A DNA stretch of 15,486 bases from CAYPEL01 sp964409635 (GTDB taxonomy: Bacteria > Pseudomonadota > Gammaproteobacteria > DSM-19610): the NCBI GenBank assembly GCA_964409635.1, contig CAYPEL010000054.1, positions 1-15,486 of the forward strand. The letters are read 5' to 3'. Positions 7,318 through 12,709 of this stretch are shown piece by piece. Every line of letters begins with the position of its first letter. Within the stretch, counting starts at the first letter, position 1. Both the position numbers and the translations under genes were made by a program. The notes beneath the pieces are model-generated. The model was not told the origin of the DNA. It was given only the letters and a program-made list of their open reading frames with translations, and did no database searches.

Positions 7318-7795
7318 TAAAAGCCGCTTCATCTTCCTCGCCGGGCTCTTCCATATCAAATTCAATTCTTGAGATCTGCGCAAAATCATGGAGTAACTCC
7401 CGGCAATCCTCGGGCAATTGTTCCATCGGCGGTAAACCACCCACGCCCAGCCCGGACAAAAACCCCATACACCAGTCACCGAGCATTTCGGTACGCTGTG
7501 GCAGCTCTTCAGCATCATCCGGCAACAGCAGCTGAAAACCCATTTCCGGGTCATTCAGCCTGGCCTGAATATCCCGGTATAATAGGTTAAGCAGGCGCCG
7601 GGACGCCTCGATTTCTTCTGCAGCTGACTGGCAATCACCCAACAGTTCCGGCTCCCACTGAGCGGGGTCGGCATACCCTGCCGCGCAGACCAGGCCGCAC
7701 AAATAGCCATGACTGTCAGAGGCATCAGCGGATGCCGCTGCCCGGGTCAGCGCCCTCTCCACACTGTCAAAGTCGGTTGAATCGTCCTGCTTCAT
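7318..7795 (-). CDS. ygfB: UPF0149 family protein YgfB, C-terminus lost in assembly gap
   Basis: The first 159 residues of a YgfB/UPF0149 (YecA-like) protein. Recognisable parts are SDSHGYLCGLVCAAGY (27-42), a helical middle rich in acidic residues, and the family signature RTEMLGDWCMGFLSGLGVGG followed by ELLHDFAQISRIEFD. E. coli YgfB is about 190 residues, so some 30 residues are missing in the 100-N gap. The family is small, helical and acidic; its biochemical role is not well settled. It is the first gene of the pepP-ubiH-ubiI run. The ATG at 7795 has no Shine-Dalgarno sequence; 97 bp separate it from the divergent TIGR02449-type gene, so the promoters lie back to back. Confidence 0.92.
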
Positions 7796-7857
7796 GGTTG
7801 GAGATTATTGCATATTGATTTGCATATGGGTGCTTTTAAGGCGCTTTTTGCCAGCCA

Positions 7858-7886
7858 TTGACCCTGATCCCCCAGCACACTATATT
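7858..7886 (+). promoter_or_regulatory. Sigma-70-type promoter of the TIGR02449-zapA operon, predicting a leaderless mRNA
   Basis: TTGACC (7858-7863, five of six) and TATATT (7881-7886, five of six) are separated by exactly 17 bp. The -10 box ends 6 bp before the ATG at 7893, so normal initiation about 7 bases downstream would start the RNA at or next to the A of the start codon. Confidence 0.7.
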
Positions 7887-7892
7887 GCACCT

Positions 7893-8126
7893 ATGGCTAC
7901 TCAAACACCGCAATCTATAACAGAACAGGAATTGGGCAAACTCGAAGTCAGACTGGAAGAGCTGGTCAAGACCATCGAACGCCTGAAAAATGAAAACCGC
8001 TCCCTGCGCAACCAGCAGGAATCCATGGTCGGTGAGCGCGCCGGTTTGATAGAAAAAAATGAGCTGGCGCGTAACCGTGTTGAGGCCATGATCAATCGCC
8101 TCAAGGCCATGGAACAGAGCGCGTGA
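7893..8126 (+). CDS. TIGR02449-type small coiled-coil protein upstream of zapA
   Basis: A 77-residue protein beginning MATQTPQSITEQELGKLE. Nearly all of it is one predicted coiled coil with heptad-like leucines (LEVRLEELVKTIERLKNENRSL) and the conserved ending ERAGLIEKNELARNRVEAMI, then RLKAMEQ, matching what I recall of the TIGR02449 family found just before zapA in Pseudomonas and relatives. Size and coiled coil recall the division factor ZapB, but identity with ZapB is not claimed. A longer frame exists upstream, but the promoter covers that stretch and homologues start near this Met. There is no Shine-Dalgarno site. Its TGA overlaps the GTG start of zapA (GTGA), so the two are translationally coupled. 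Confidence 0.88.
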   Translation: MATQTPQSITEQELGKLEVRLEELVKTIERLKNENRSLRNQQESMVGERAGLIEKNELARNRVEAMINRLKAMEQSA

Positions 8127-8440
8127 GCAAGGCCGCCGCCAAGCCCTTGCGCATCCATATTCTGGATAAAGAATATCTGGTTGCCTGCCCGGAAGATGAG
8201 CGCGACGCACTGTTTGCATCTGCGGATCTGCTGACCGATAAAATGCGTGAAATTCGTGATGGCGGGAAAATCGTCGGCACCGACCGGATCGCGGTAATGG
8301 CCGCGCTCAACCTGGCCCACGAGTTGCTTGGTTTCAAAGGCAGCGGCGCCAGCCAGCAACATGTTATCGGTGACCGCATACGCGCCATGCAGGACAAGAT
8401 AGACCTGGCCCTGAACGAAGGCCGGCAACTCGAACTATAA
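8123..8440 (+). CDS. zapA: Cell division protein ZapA
   Basis: A 105-residue protein (E. coli ZapA is 109). ZapA binds FtsZ and bundles its filaments at the division ring. The N-terminal beta-rich head is visible (LRIHILDKEYLVACPEDERDAL), followed by the helix with LLTDKMREIRDGGKIVGTDRIAVMAALNLAHELL, and a long C-terminal coiled-coil helix (IGDRIRAMQDKIDLAL) used for dimerisation and tetramerisation. The start is GTG at 8123, overlapping the preceding stop by 4 bp; there is no separate ribosome site, so expression depends on the upstream gene. The location upstream of 6S RNA and fau is the standard gammaproteobacterial arrangement and supports the call. Confidence 0.94.
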   Translation: MSKAAAKPLRIHILDKEYLVACPEDERDALFASADLLTDKMREIRDGGKIVGTDRIAVMAALNLAHELLGFKGSGASQQHVIGDRIRAMQDKIDLALNEGRQLEL

Positions 8441-8454
8441 ATAAATTCGATACC

Positions 8455-8480
8455 GGTTTGCTAAACAAACCTGTTTCCCC
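8455..8480 (+). terminator. Possible weak terminator after zapA
   Basis: GGTTTG (8455-8460) and CAAACC (8466-8471) form a 6-bp stem with a 5-base loop, followed by TGTTTCCCC. The stem is AT-rich and the T run poor, so termination would be inefficient. It overlaps the -35 region of the 6S RNA promoter. Confidence 0.3.
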
Positions 8481-8494
8481 TGCACGCTTCGCGT

Positions 8495-8500
8495 TATAAT
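8495..8500 (+). promoter_or_regulatory. -10 box of the 6S RNA promoter
   Basis: A perfect TATAAT at 8495-8500 lies about 7 bases before the expected 5' end of 6S RNA. No good -35 sequence is present at 16-18 bp (TGTTTC at 8472-8477 is poor). Confidence 0.65.
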
Positions 8501-8506
8501 ACATCT

Positions 8507-8690
8507 GCATCCCCTGCTGTATGCGACAGCGGTCAACATCTCCTTGAGCCTAATTATTGCCTCTGGGAGTGAGGTTGCAGAACTTGTGTGCATGTCCGCT
8601 ACGTGCGGAAAGCCTAATGGATCTGCACGAATTCCCACCTGAACCTTTGGTTCAAGGGCAATACTGCAACGCTAACGGCGGAGGGTGCAC
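8507..8690 (+). ncRNA. ssrS: 6S RNA (SsrS), regulator of sigma-70 RNA polymerase
   Basis: The stretch between zapA and fau matches 6S RNA in position, size (about 184 nt, the same as E. coli) and conserved pieces. These include GAACCTTTGGTTCAAGGG near the 3' side (E. coli has GAACCAAGGGTTCAAGGG), AAGCCTAATGG after the apical hairpin CCGCTACGTGCGG, and ACTGCAACGCTAACGGCGG near the end. The 5' end GCATCCCC pairs with GGGTGC at 8684-8689 to close the terminal stem, and TTTTT follows at 8691-8695. 6S RNA folds into a rod with a central bubble resembling an open promoter and holds sigma-70 RNA polymerase in stationary phase. The 5' end is set from the TATAAT box and the 3' end from the closing stem; each may be off by a few bases. 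Confidence 0.9.
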
Positions 8691-8749
8691 TTTTTAATAC
8701 TCAATACGTTGATTTTCCGGCGGATCATTTACAGATGCACAGTGAATAC

Positions 8750-8865
8750 GTACGTTGCTTATACGGCACGCTGTTTACAGACCCGCTATGCAACATCGCT
8801 GTGCGCTCAACGGCAGCATCCCTGCTGCCGATGGTCTGTAAACAGCGTGTTGTAAAGCGGCGTAC
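8750..8865. repeat. Cruciform-type palindromic element A, between 6S RNA and fau
   Basis: Outer arms at 8750-8782 and 8834-8865 are inverted copies with a perfect 16-bp inner part (CACGCTGTTTACAGAC). They enclose two small hairpins: ACA-TCGC-TGT (8793-8802) and CGGCAGCA-TCCC-TGCTGCCG (8811-8830), the second with perfect 8-bp arms. The layout of long outer arms plus two inner hairpins with TCCC-type loops matches element B at 11786-11912, although the outer arms are unrelated. GTGAATACGT just outside the left arm (8742-8751) has a counterpart, GTGAATACAT, in element B. It fills most of the 201 bp between 6S RNA and fau and ends 26 bp before the fau start. Confidence 0.85.
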
Positions 8866-8891
8866 TGCTTTGTATCGCTAACCATCCAACC

Positions 8892-9491
8892 ATGTGTCCA
8901 CGCACTCATCTGCGCAAACAACTTCGTGCACGGCGGCGGGCGCTCACCCGACAACAACGTATCGATGCATCAGAACGGATGGCCGATAAAGTTTCCGCCA
9001 GCCGGTTGTTTTGCAACAGTCGGCGTATCGCCGCCTACTTAGCCGTCGATGCTGAAATGGATCCGATGCCGTTAATCGAAATAGCCTGGTCGATGCGTAA
9101 GAAAATTTACTTGCCCGTGTTGTCTCCAGCCTATAGCGGTAAACTCTGGTTCGTGCGTTATCAAACACACACCCGGATGATAAAAAATAAATTCGGTATC
9201 CCCGAACCCGTTGTAAATCACCGCCAGCGTATCAGCAGCGCTGCGCTCGATCTGGTGCTGACGCCGTTGGTTGGTTTTGATAACCGGGGCAACCGGTTGG
9301 GAATGGGCGGTGGATTTTATGACCGCACTTTTGCTTTTCTGAATAACCGGGAATACTTGAAAAAACCGCATCTTTTGGGACTGGCCTATGAAAACCAGCG
9401 GGTGGAAAAACTAAAAAGTGAAGCCTGGGATGTTCAACTGGACAGCGTAGCGACAGAGATGGACTATTTCAGATTTTCAATAAAGCGCTGA
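8892..9491 (+). CDS. fau: 5-formyltetrahydrofolate cyclo-ligase
   Basis: A 199-residue protein of the 5-formyl-THF cyclo-ligase family (YgfA in E. coli, MTHFS in eukaryotes), which uses ATP to convert 5-formyltetrahydrofolate to 5,10-methenyltetrahydrofolate in one-carbon metabolism. The basic N-terminus (LRKQLRARRRALT) provides the nucleotide-binding residues, KKIYLPVL forms a core strand, and LVLTPLVGFDNRGNRLGMGGGFYDR (120-145) is the family signature, with GMGGGFYDR at 137-145. Length is typical. The ATG at 8892 has no Shine-Dalgarno sequence and may not be exact, though no later Met precedes the conserved Arg-rich helix. In E. coli the gene is read through from ssrS; here a 116-bp palindrome lies between them. 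Confidence 0.94.
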   Translation: MCPRTHLRKQLRARRRALTRQQRIDASERMADKVSASRLFCNSRRIAAYLAVDAEMDPMPLIEIAWSMRKKIYLPVLSPAYSGKLWFVRYQTHTRMIKNKFGIPEPVVNHRQRISSAALDLVLTPLVGFDNRGNRLGMGGGFYDRTFAFLNNREYLKKPHLLGLAYENQRVEKLKSEAWDVQLDSVATEMDYFRFSIKR

Positions 9492-9519
9492 TTCATTCGT
9501 ATATTTGTTATGGTGAACG

Positions 9520-9569
9520 GTATACTCTTCGCGCTCAAGAATACCCCGTTTACAGTGCGGAGAGTATAC
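9520..9569. repeat. Inverted repeat between fau and the EVE gene
   Basis: GTATACTCTTCGCGCT (9520-9535) is inverted at 9554-9569 with 14 of 16 matches around an 18-base spacer. There is no T run, so it is not a classical terminator. It could be a binding site for a dimeric regulator, an mRNA hairpin, or a degraded member of the palindromic repeats in this window. The 132 bp between the two genes hold nothing else clear apart from the ribosome site at 9614-9617. Confidence 0.6.
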
Positions 9570-9623
9570 ATAGACAGATTCTCGCACATCCATCAAAGAT
9601 CCCTTTAATATACAGGAAATAGT

Positions 9624-10082
9624 ATGAACTACTGGCTGATGAAATCCGAACCTGATGTGTTCGGCATCGATCATTTGAAAAAATTACCCAAAAAAACCGA
9701 TCACTGGGATGGTGTCAGGAATTACCAGGCGCGCAACATGATGCGGGATGACATGAAAAAAGGTGATCTGGTTTTTTTCTACCATTCAAACTGTAAAGAA
9801 CCGGGTATTGTTGGCGTCATGCAAGTGGTTAAAGAAGGCTATCCGGATTACACGGCATTCGAGCCCAAACAGAAATACTATGACCCTAAAAGTGATCCGG
9901 CGAAACCCCGCTGGTATATGGTGGATGTTAAATATAAACGCAATCTCAAACGGAATATTTCCTTAACCGAGCTTAAAACTTACCGGCAGCTTGAAGACTG
10001 TCCACTGGTACGCAAGGGTAACCGTTTGTCCATCATGCCGCTGACGGAGAAACAGTGGAAATTTATTCTGGGGCTGGAATAA
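9624..10082 (+). CDS. EVE-domain protein, THYN1-like
   Basis: A 152-residue protein that is almost entirely one EVE domain: MNYWLMKSEPDVFGIDHL at the start, then WDGVRNYQARNMMRDDMKKGDLVFFYHSN, IVGVMQVVKEGYPDYTAF, and PRWYMVDVKYKRNL. EVE domains are PUA-like folds that bind modified bases in DNA or RNA; the stand-alone bacterial form is related to human thymocyte nuclear protein 1. Length is typical. The ATG has AGGA 6 bases upstream. In gammaproteobacteria such genes often sit near fau and zapA, so this is the normal neighbourhood and not a defence island. It converges with ilvA across a strong palindrome. Confidence 0.92.
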   Translation: MNYWLMKSEPDVFGIDHLKKLPKKTDHWDGVRNYQARNMMRDDMKKGDLVFFYHSNCKEPGIVGVMQVVKEGYPDYTAFEPKQKYYDPKSDPAKPRWYMVDVKYKRNLKRNISLTELKTYRQLEDCPLVRKGNRLSIMPLTEKQWKFILGLE

Positions 10083-10095
10083 AAAACCACTAAAC

Positions 10096-10168
10096 CCGTA
10101 GGGTGAGGTACGAACCCCACCGGCCGCTGCGGTGAATGGTGGGGTTCGTACCTCACCCCACCCTACGG
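10096..10168. repeat. GTAG-type palindrome between EVE gene and ilvA, likely two-way terminator
   Basis: The left arm reads CCGTAGGGTGAGGTACGAAC and continues CCCCACC (10096-10121). The right arm (10138-10168) is its inverted copy but carries five extra bases, an extra GGGGT unit when read on the opposite strand. A stretch of 21 bp pairs perfectly. Both ends carry GTAG reading inward (CTAC on the right). It lies 13 bp after the EVE stop and 5 bp from the ilvA stop, so it can form a hairpin at the end of both convergent transcripts. Without long T runs, termination strength is uncertain. Confidence 0.85.
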
Positions 10169-10173
10169 TTACT

Positions 10174-11694
10174 TTAGCTACTGCCTAGAAATAGGGCATA
10201 AACCGGATTGTCTGTTTCATCCCAGTATAGATAGCCTAATTTATCCATCGAAGCCTTAAACTTCTTACGCCCGGATTTCGGTACCTGGATACCCACAAGA
10301 ATCCGGCCATACGCAGCACCGTGATTGCGGTAATGAAACAAACTAATATTCCAGTGCTTGCCTAGACTGGCCAGAAATTTCTGCAGCGCGCCGGGACGCT
10401 CGGGAAACTGGAAACGGTAGAGTAATTCGTCCTGCAACCCTGGCGCGTGTCCACCTACCATATAGCGGATATGTACCTTGGCCATTTCGTTTTCAGTCAA
10501 GTCGAGTACTTCGTATCCACTGTTTCTCAAATGACTGACAAGCTCATCCCGCTCACCGTAACCATCCGCCAGCTGAATACCGGCGAAAACCTGGGCGCTG
10601 GTCAAATCTGAATACCTATAATTAAATTCAGTAATCCCGCGCGGCCCGATGGCGCGGCAAAAACGCAGAAAACTGCCCGGCTCTTCGGCAATGGTCACCG
10701 CCAATAACGCTTCCCGCTGTTCGCCGATTTCAGCGCGTTCGGCGACATGACGCAGGCGGTCAAAATTAATATTCGCACCACTATTAATAGCGACCAGGTG
10801 CTGTCCGCTGGCACCCGTTTCAGCAATATATTTCTTGATCGCCGCCACAGCCAGGGCACCAGCCGGTTCCTGCATAGCGCGGGTGTCGTCGAAAATATCC
10901 TTGGTCGCGGCGCAAATTTCATCGATGGAAACCAACATGACACGGTCAACAAATTTACGCGCTAACTTGTAGGGCTCCTTACCTGCCTGCCGAACCGCTA
11001 CACCATCGGCAAAAATACCCACTTGCTTCAAGATTACCCGTCGTTTTAAACGCAGGGCTTCGTGCATACAGGGTGCTTCATCCGGTTCCACACCAATGAT
11101 CTGAATGTCCGGGCGCAGGGCTTTGACATAAGCCGCAATGCCGGCAATCAAGCCGCCGCCACCCACGGGTACAAAAATCGCGTCAATCGGCTCACGGCGC
11201 TGGTGGAGGATTTCCATACCCACCGTGCCCTGCCCGGCGATAACGTCCGGGTCATCATAGGGATGAATAAACGTCATGCCTTTTTCGTCAGCCAGCTCAT
11301 GGGCATGGGCACAGGCTTCATCGTAGGTATCGCCAAACAAGCGCGTTTTACCGCCCAGCGCCTGTACCGCCTTGACCTTGATTTGCGGTGTGGTGCGAGG
11401 CATGACAATCAGCGCCTTGATCTTCCGGTGACGCGCCGCGAGCGCGACCCCCTGGGCATGATTTCCAGCAGAAGCGGCAATGATTCCGTTCTTTAGCTGG
11501 TCTTCCGACAAGCCGGCAATCTTGTTATAGGCGCCACGCAGCTTGAAGGAAAACACCGGTTGCAAGTCCTCGCGCTTGAGCCAGATAGTGTTATCCAGAC
11601 GTTGCGACAGGCCTGCTGCCACCTCCAACGGCGTTTCGCGGGCGACATCATAGACACGGCTATTGAGAATTCGTTTTAAATAGGTGTCACTCAT
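10174..11694 (-). CDS. ilvA: Threonine ammonia-lyase (biosynthetic threonine dehydratase)
   Basis: A 506-residue PLP enzyme (E. coli IlvA 514) that deaminates threonine to 2-oxobutanoate, the first step to isoleucine. The catalytic domain has the PLP lysine in PVFSFKLRGAY (Lys51), SAGNHAQG (75-82), the phosphate-binding GGGGLIAG (178-185) and EPAGALAVA. The C-terminal third carries two ACT-like regulatory modules (around 328-410 and 422-506, with RFQFPERPGALQKFLA), so feedback inhibition by isoleucine is expected. The ATG at 11694 is the only workable start: a stop codon lies 9 bases upstream in frame and the conserved SRVYDV begins at residue 12. There is no Shine-Dalgarno sequence and a promoter abuts the ATG, so the mRNA may be leaderless. 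No ilv leader peptide was seen. It is divergent from rpiA. Confidence 0.96.
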   Translation of the reverse strand: MSDTYLKRILNSRVYDVARETPLEVAAGLSQRLDNTIWLKREDLQPVFSFKLRGAYNKIAGLSEDQLKNGIIAASAGNHAQGVALAARHRKIKALIVMPRTTPQIKVKAVQALGGKTRLFGDTYDEACAHAHELADEKGMTFIHPYDDPDVIAGQGTVGMEILHQRREPIDAIFVPVGGGGLIAGIAAYVKALRPDIQIIGVEPDEAPCMHEALRLKRRVILKQVGIFADGVAVRQAGKEPYKLARKFVDRVMLVSIDEICAATKDIFDDTRAMQEPAGALAVAAIKKYIAETGASGQHLVAINSGANINFDRLRHVAERAEIGEQREALLAVTIAEEPGSFLRFCRAIGPRGITEFNYRYSDLTSAQVFAGIQLADGYGERDELVSHLRNSGYEVLDLTENEMAKVHIRYMVGGHAPGLQDELLYRFQFPERPGALQKFLASLGKHWNISLFHYRNHGAAYGRILVGIQVPKSGRKKFKASMDKLGYLYWDETDNPVYALFLGSS

Positions 11695-11702
11695 AGACGG
11701 GC

Positions 11703-11731
11703 ATTACAGAGTGAAAACTGCACAGAGTCAA
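11703..11731 (-). promoter_or_regulatory. Sigma-70-type promoter of ilvA, predicting a leaderless mRNA
   Basis: On the minus strand TTGACT (11726-11731, five of six) and TGTAAT (11703-11708, five of six) are separated by exactly 17 bp. The -10 box ends 8 bp before the ilvA ATG, so the RNA would begin 1-2 bases ahead of the start codon. Confidence 0.7.
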
Positions 11732-11785
11732 CCATCGTCTGAAATATTTGACTGGCATCGCAGATATCCCTACGGTATAAGCTGA

Positions 11786-11912
11786 GGAACCTGTGATGTG
11801 TCATGTGAACCCAGACCAATAAGTCACCGTGAATACATCCCTGTAGGCTTGGCGCCGCATCCCTGCAGCCGACACCCATTGGTCTGGGTTCACATGACAC
11901 ATCAGAGGTTCC
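11786..11912. repeat. Cruciform-type palindromic element B, between ilvA and rpiA
   Basis: Outer arms of 35 bp (11786-11820 and 11878-11912) pair at 34 positions; the innermost 27 bp are perfect, including CATGTGAACCCAGACCAAT. They enclose TACA-TCCC-TGTA (11834-11845) and GCA-TCCC-TGC (11857-11866), two hairpins with the same tetraloop. The layout equals that of element A at 8750-8865 while the arm sequences differ. It fills half of the 253-bp ilvA-rpiA gap, lying upstream of both divergent genes. A run of seven T follows at 11920-11926, so it could also block transcription towards rpiA. Mirror-image short frames inside the arms are by-products of the palindrome. Confidence 0.9.
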
Positions 11913-11925
11913 CTACGCATTTTTT

Positions 11926-11931
11926 TATAAT
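11926..11931 (+). promoter_or_regulatory. Possible -10 box for rpiA
   Basis: A perfect TATAAT lies 16 bp before the rpiA ATG, but no -35 sequence is found at 16-18 bp, where the palindrome arm ends. If used, the leader would be about 10 bases and would just contain the GGAG ribosome site. Confidence 0.35.
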
Positions 11932-11947
11932 GAGGCCGGAGTTAACC

Positions 11948-12610
11948 ATGAACCAGGATGAACTAAAAAAACAGGTCGCTGAAGCGGCGATTGAATATGT
12001 CGAAATGGGCTCGATTATCGGCGTCGGTACCGGCTCGACGGCCAATCACTTTATTGATGCGCTGGCAAAGATCAAGGGTAAAATTGACGGCACGGTGGCC
12101 AGTTCTGTCGCCAGTGCCGAGCGGCTGAAAGGGCATGGCATCCCGGTGATGGATCTGAATCAGGCCGGAGAATTATCAGTTTATGTGGATGGCGCGGATG
12201 AGACGAATGACTATCTGCACCTGATTAAAGGCGGTGGCGGCGCCTTGACCCGTGAAAAAATCGTCGCGGGTGCGAGCAAGAAATTTATCTGTATATGCGA
12301 TGAAAGCAAGCTCGTCAAAGTACTGGGGGACTTCCCGTTACCGGTCGAAGTGATACCGATGGCGCAAAGTTTTGTCGCGCGTGAATTGGTCAAGCTGGGT
12401 GGGCGGCCGGAATTGCGCCAGGGGTTTACCACGGATAATGGGAATATTATTCTGGATATTAAGGGGTTGGAAATTATGCAGCCACTCAGCCTGGAAAAAA
12501 CGATTAATAATATTCCAGGTGTGGTTACCGTAGGAATTTTTGCTGTCCGGCCGGCGGATGTTCTGTTATTGGGGACTAAGGATGGCGTTAAGACGATGAC
12601 TTCGAAGTAG
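11948..12610 (+). CDS. rpiA: Ribose-5-phosphate isomerase A
   Basis: A 220-residue enzyme (E. coli RpiA 219) that interconverts ribose 5-phosphate and ribulose 5-phosphate in the pentose phosphate pathway. All family motifs are present: GTGST (27-31) for phosphate binding, DGADE (81-85), and KGGGGALTREK (94-104). Asp81, Asp84, Lys94 and Glu103 correspond by number to the E. coli active-site residues. The C-terminal part, with LPVEVIPMA, KLGGRPELR, TDNGN and IPGVVTVGIFA, is also standard. The ATG at 11948 is chosen because GGAG lies 6 bases upstream and the product aligns end to end with E. coli; an in-frame extension back to 11798 runs through the palindrome and is rejected. The stop codon TAG is part of the GTAG head of a REP pair. 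Divergent from ilvA, convergent with the oxidoreductase gene. Confidence 0.97.
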   Translation: MNQDELKKQVAEAAIEYVEMGSIIGVGTGSTANHFIDALAKIKGKIDGTVASSVASAERLKGHGIPVMDLNQAGELSVYVDGADETNDYLHLIKGGGGALTREKIVAGASKKFICICDESKLVKVLGDFPLPVEVIPMAQSFVARELVKLGGRPELRQGFTTDNGNIILDIKGLEIMQPLSLEKTINNIPGVVTVGIFAVRPADVLLLGTKDGVKTMTSK

Positions 12611-12665
12611 GAGTGGTTTTAACCGCGATAGTTCTACCACCCATCGCGGTTAAAACTGCTCCTAC
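12607..12665. repeat. Inverted pair of GTAG-type REP elements (REPIN/BIME-like), copy 2
   Basis: The left half GTAGGAGTGGTTTTAACCGC and following GAT (12607-12629) is inverted at 12643-12665 with 21 of 23 matches. The head GTAGGAG and body GGTTTTAACCGCGAT are the same as in copy 1 at 2412-2476, so the two are one family. It lies between the convergent rpiA and oxidoreductase genes, 45 bp from the latter's stop, and could terminate both transcripts. The left GTAG includes the rpiA stop codon. Confidence 0.9.
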
Positions 12666-12709
12666 AGTAAATGCCGTTCGCACTAACAAACTGCGATACG
12701 CTCGAATCA

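Noticed and set aside
5647..7554. A single 635-residue minus-strand frame across both N runs
   Set aside because: Its middle is pepP, but the parts beyond the N runs are wrong-frame shadows of ubiH and ygfB joined by placeholder N.
7794..7892. N-terminal extension of the TIGR02449-type protein to 7794
   Set aside because: The stretch contains the promoter, has a composition unlike the family, and homologues start near MATQTP.
8503..8891. A protein gene between zapA and fau
   Set aside because: No frame with a ribosome site or recognisable content; 6S RNA and the palindrome explain the stretch.
9624..10082. EVE-domain gene as part of a modification-dependent defence island
   Set aside because: Neighbours are fau and ilvA, a common housekeeping setting for stand-alone EVE proteins; no restriction, McrBC-like or toxin gene nearby.
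11691..11900. Minus-strand frame whose start mirrors the extended rpiA frame (MSCEPRP)
   Set aside because: The near-identical starts of two opposite-strand frames come from the 35-bp inverted arms; no protein family features and no ribosome site.
11798..11947. In-frame N-terminal extension of rpiA to an ATG at 11798
   Set aside because: It runs through the palindromic element. RpiA proteins begin at the MNQDEL equivalent, and a GGAG ribosome site precedes the ATG at 11948.
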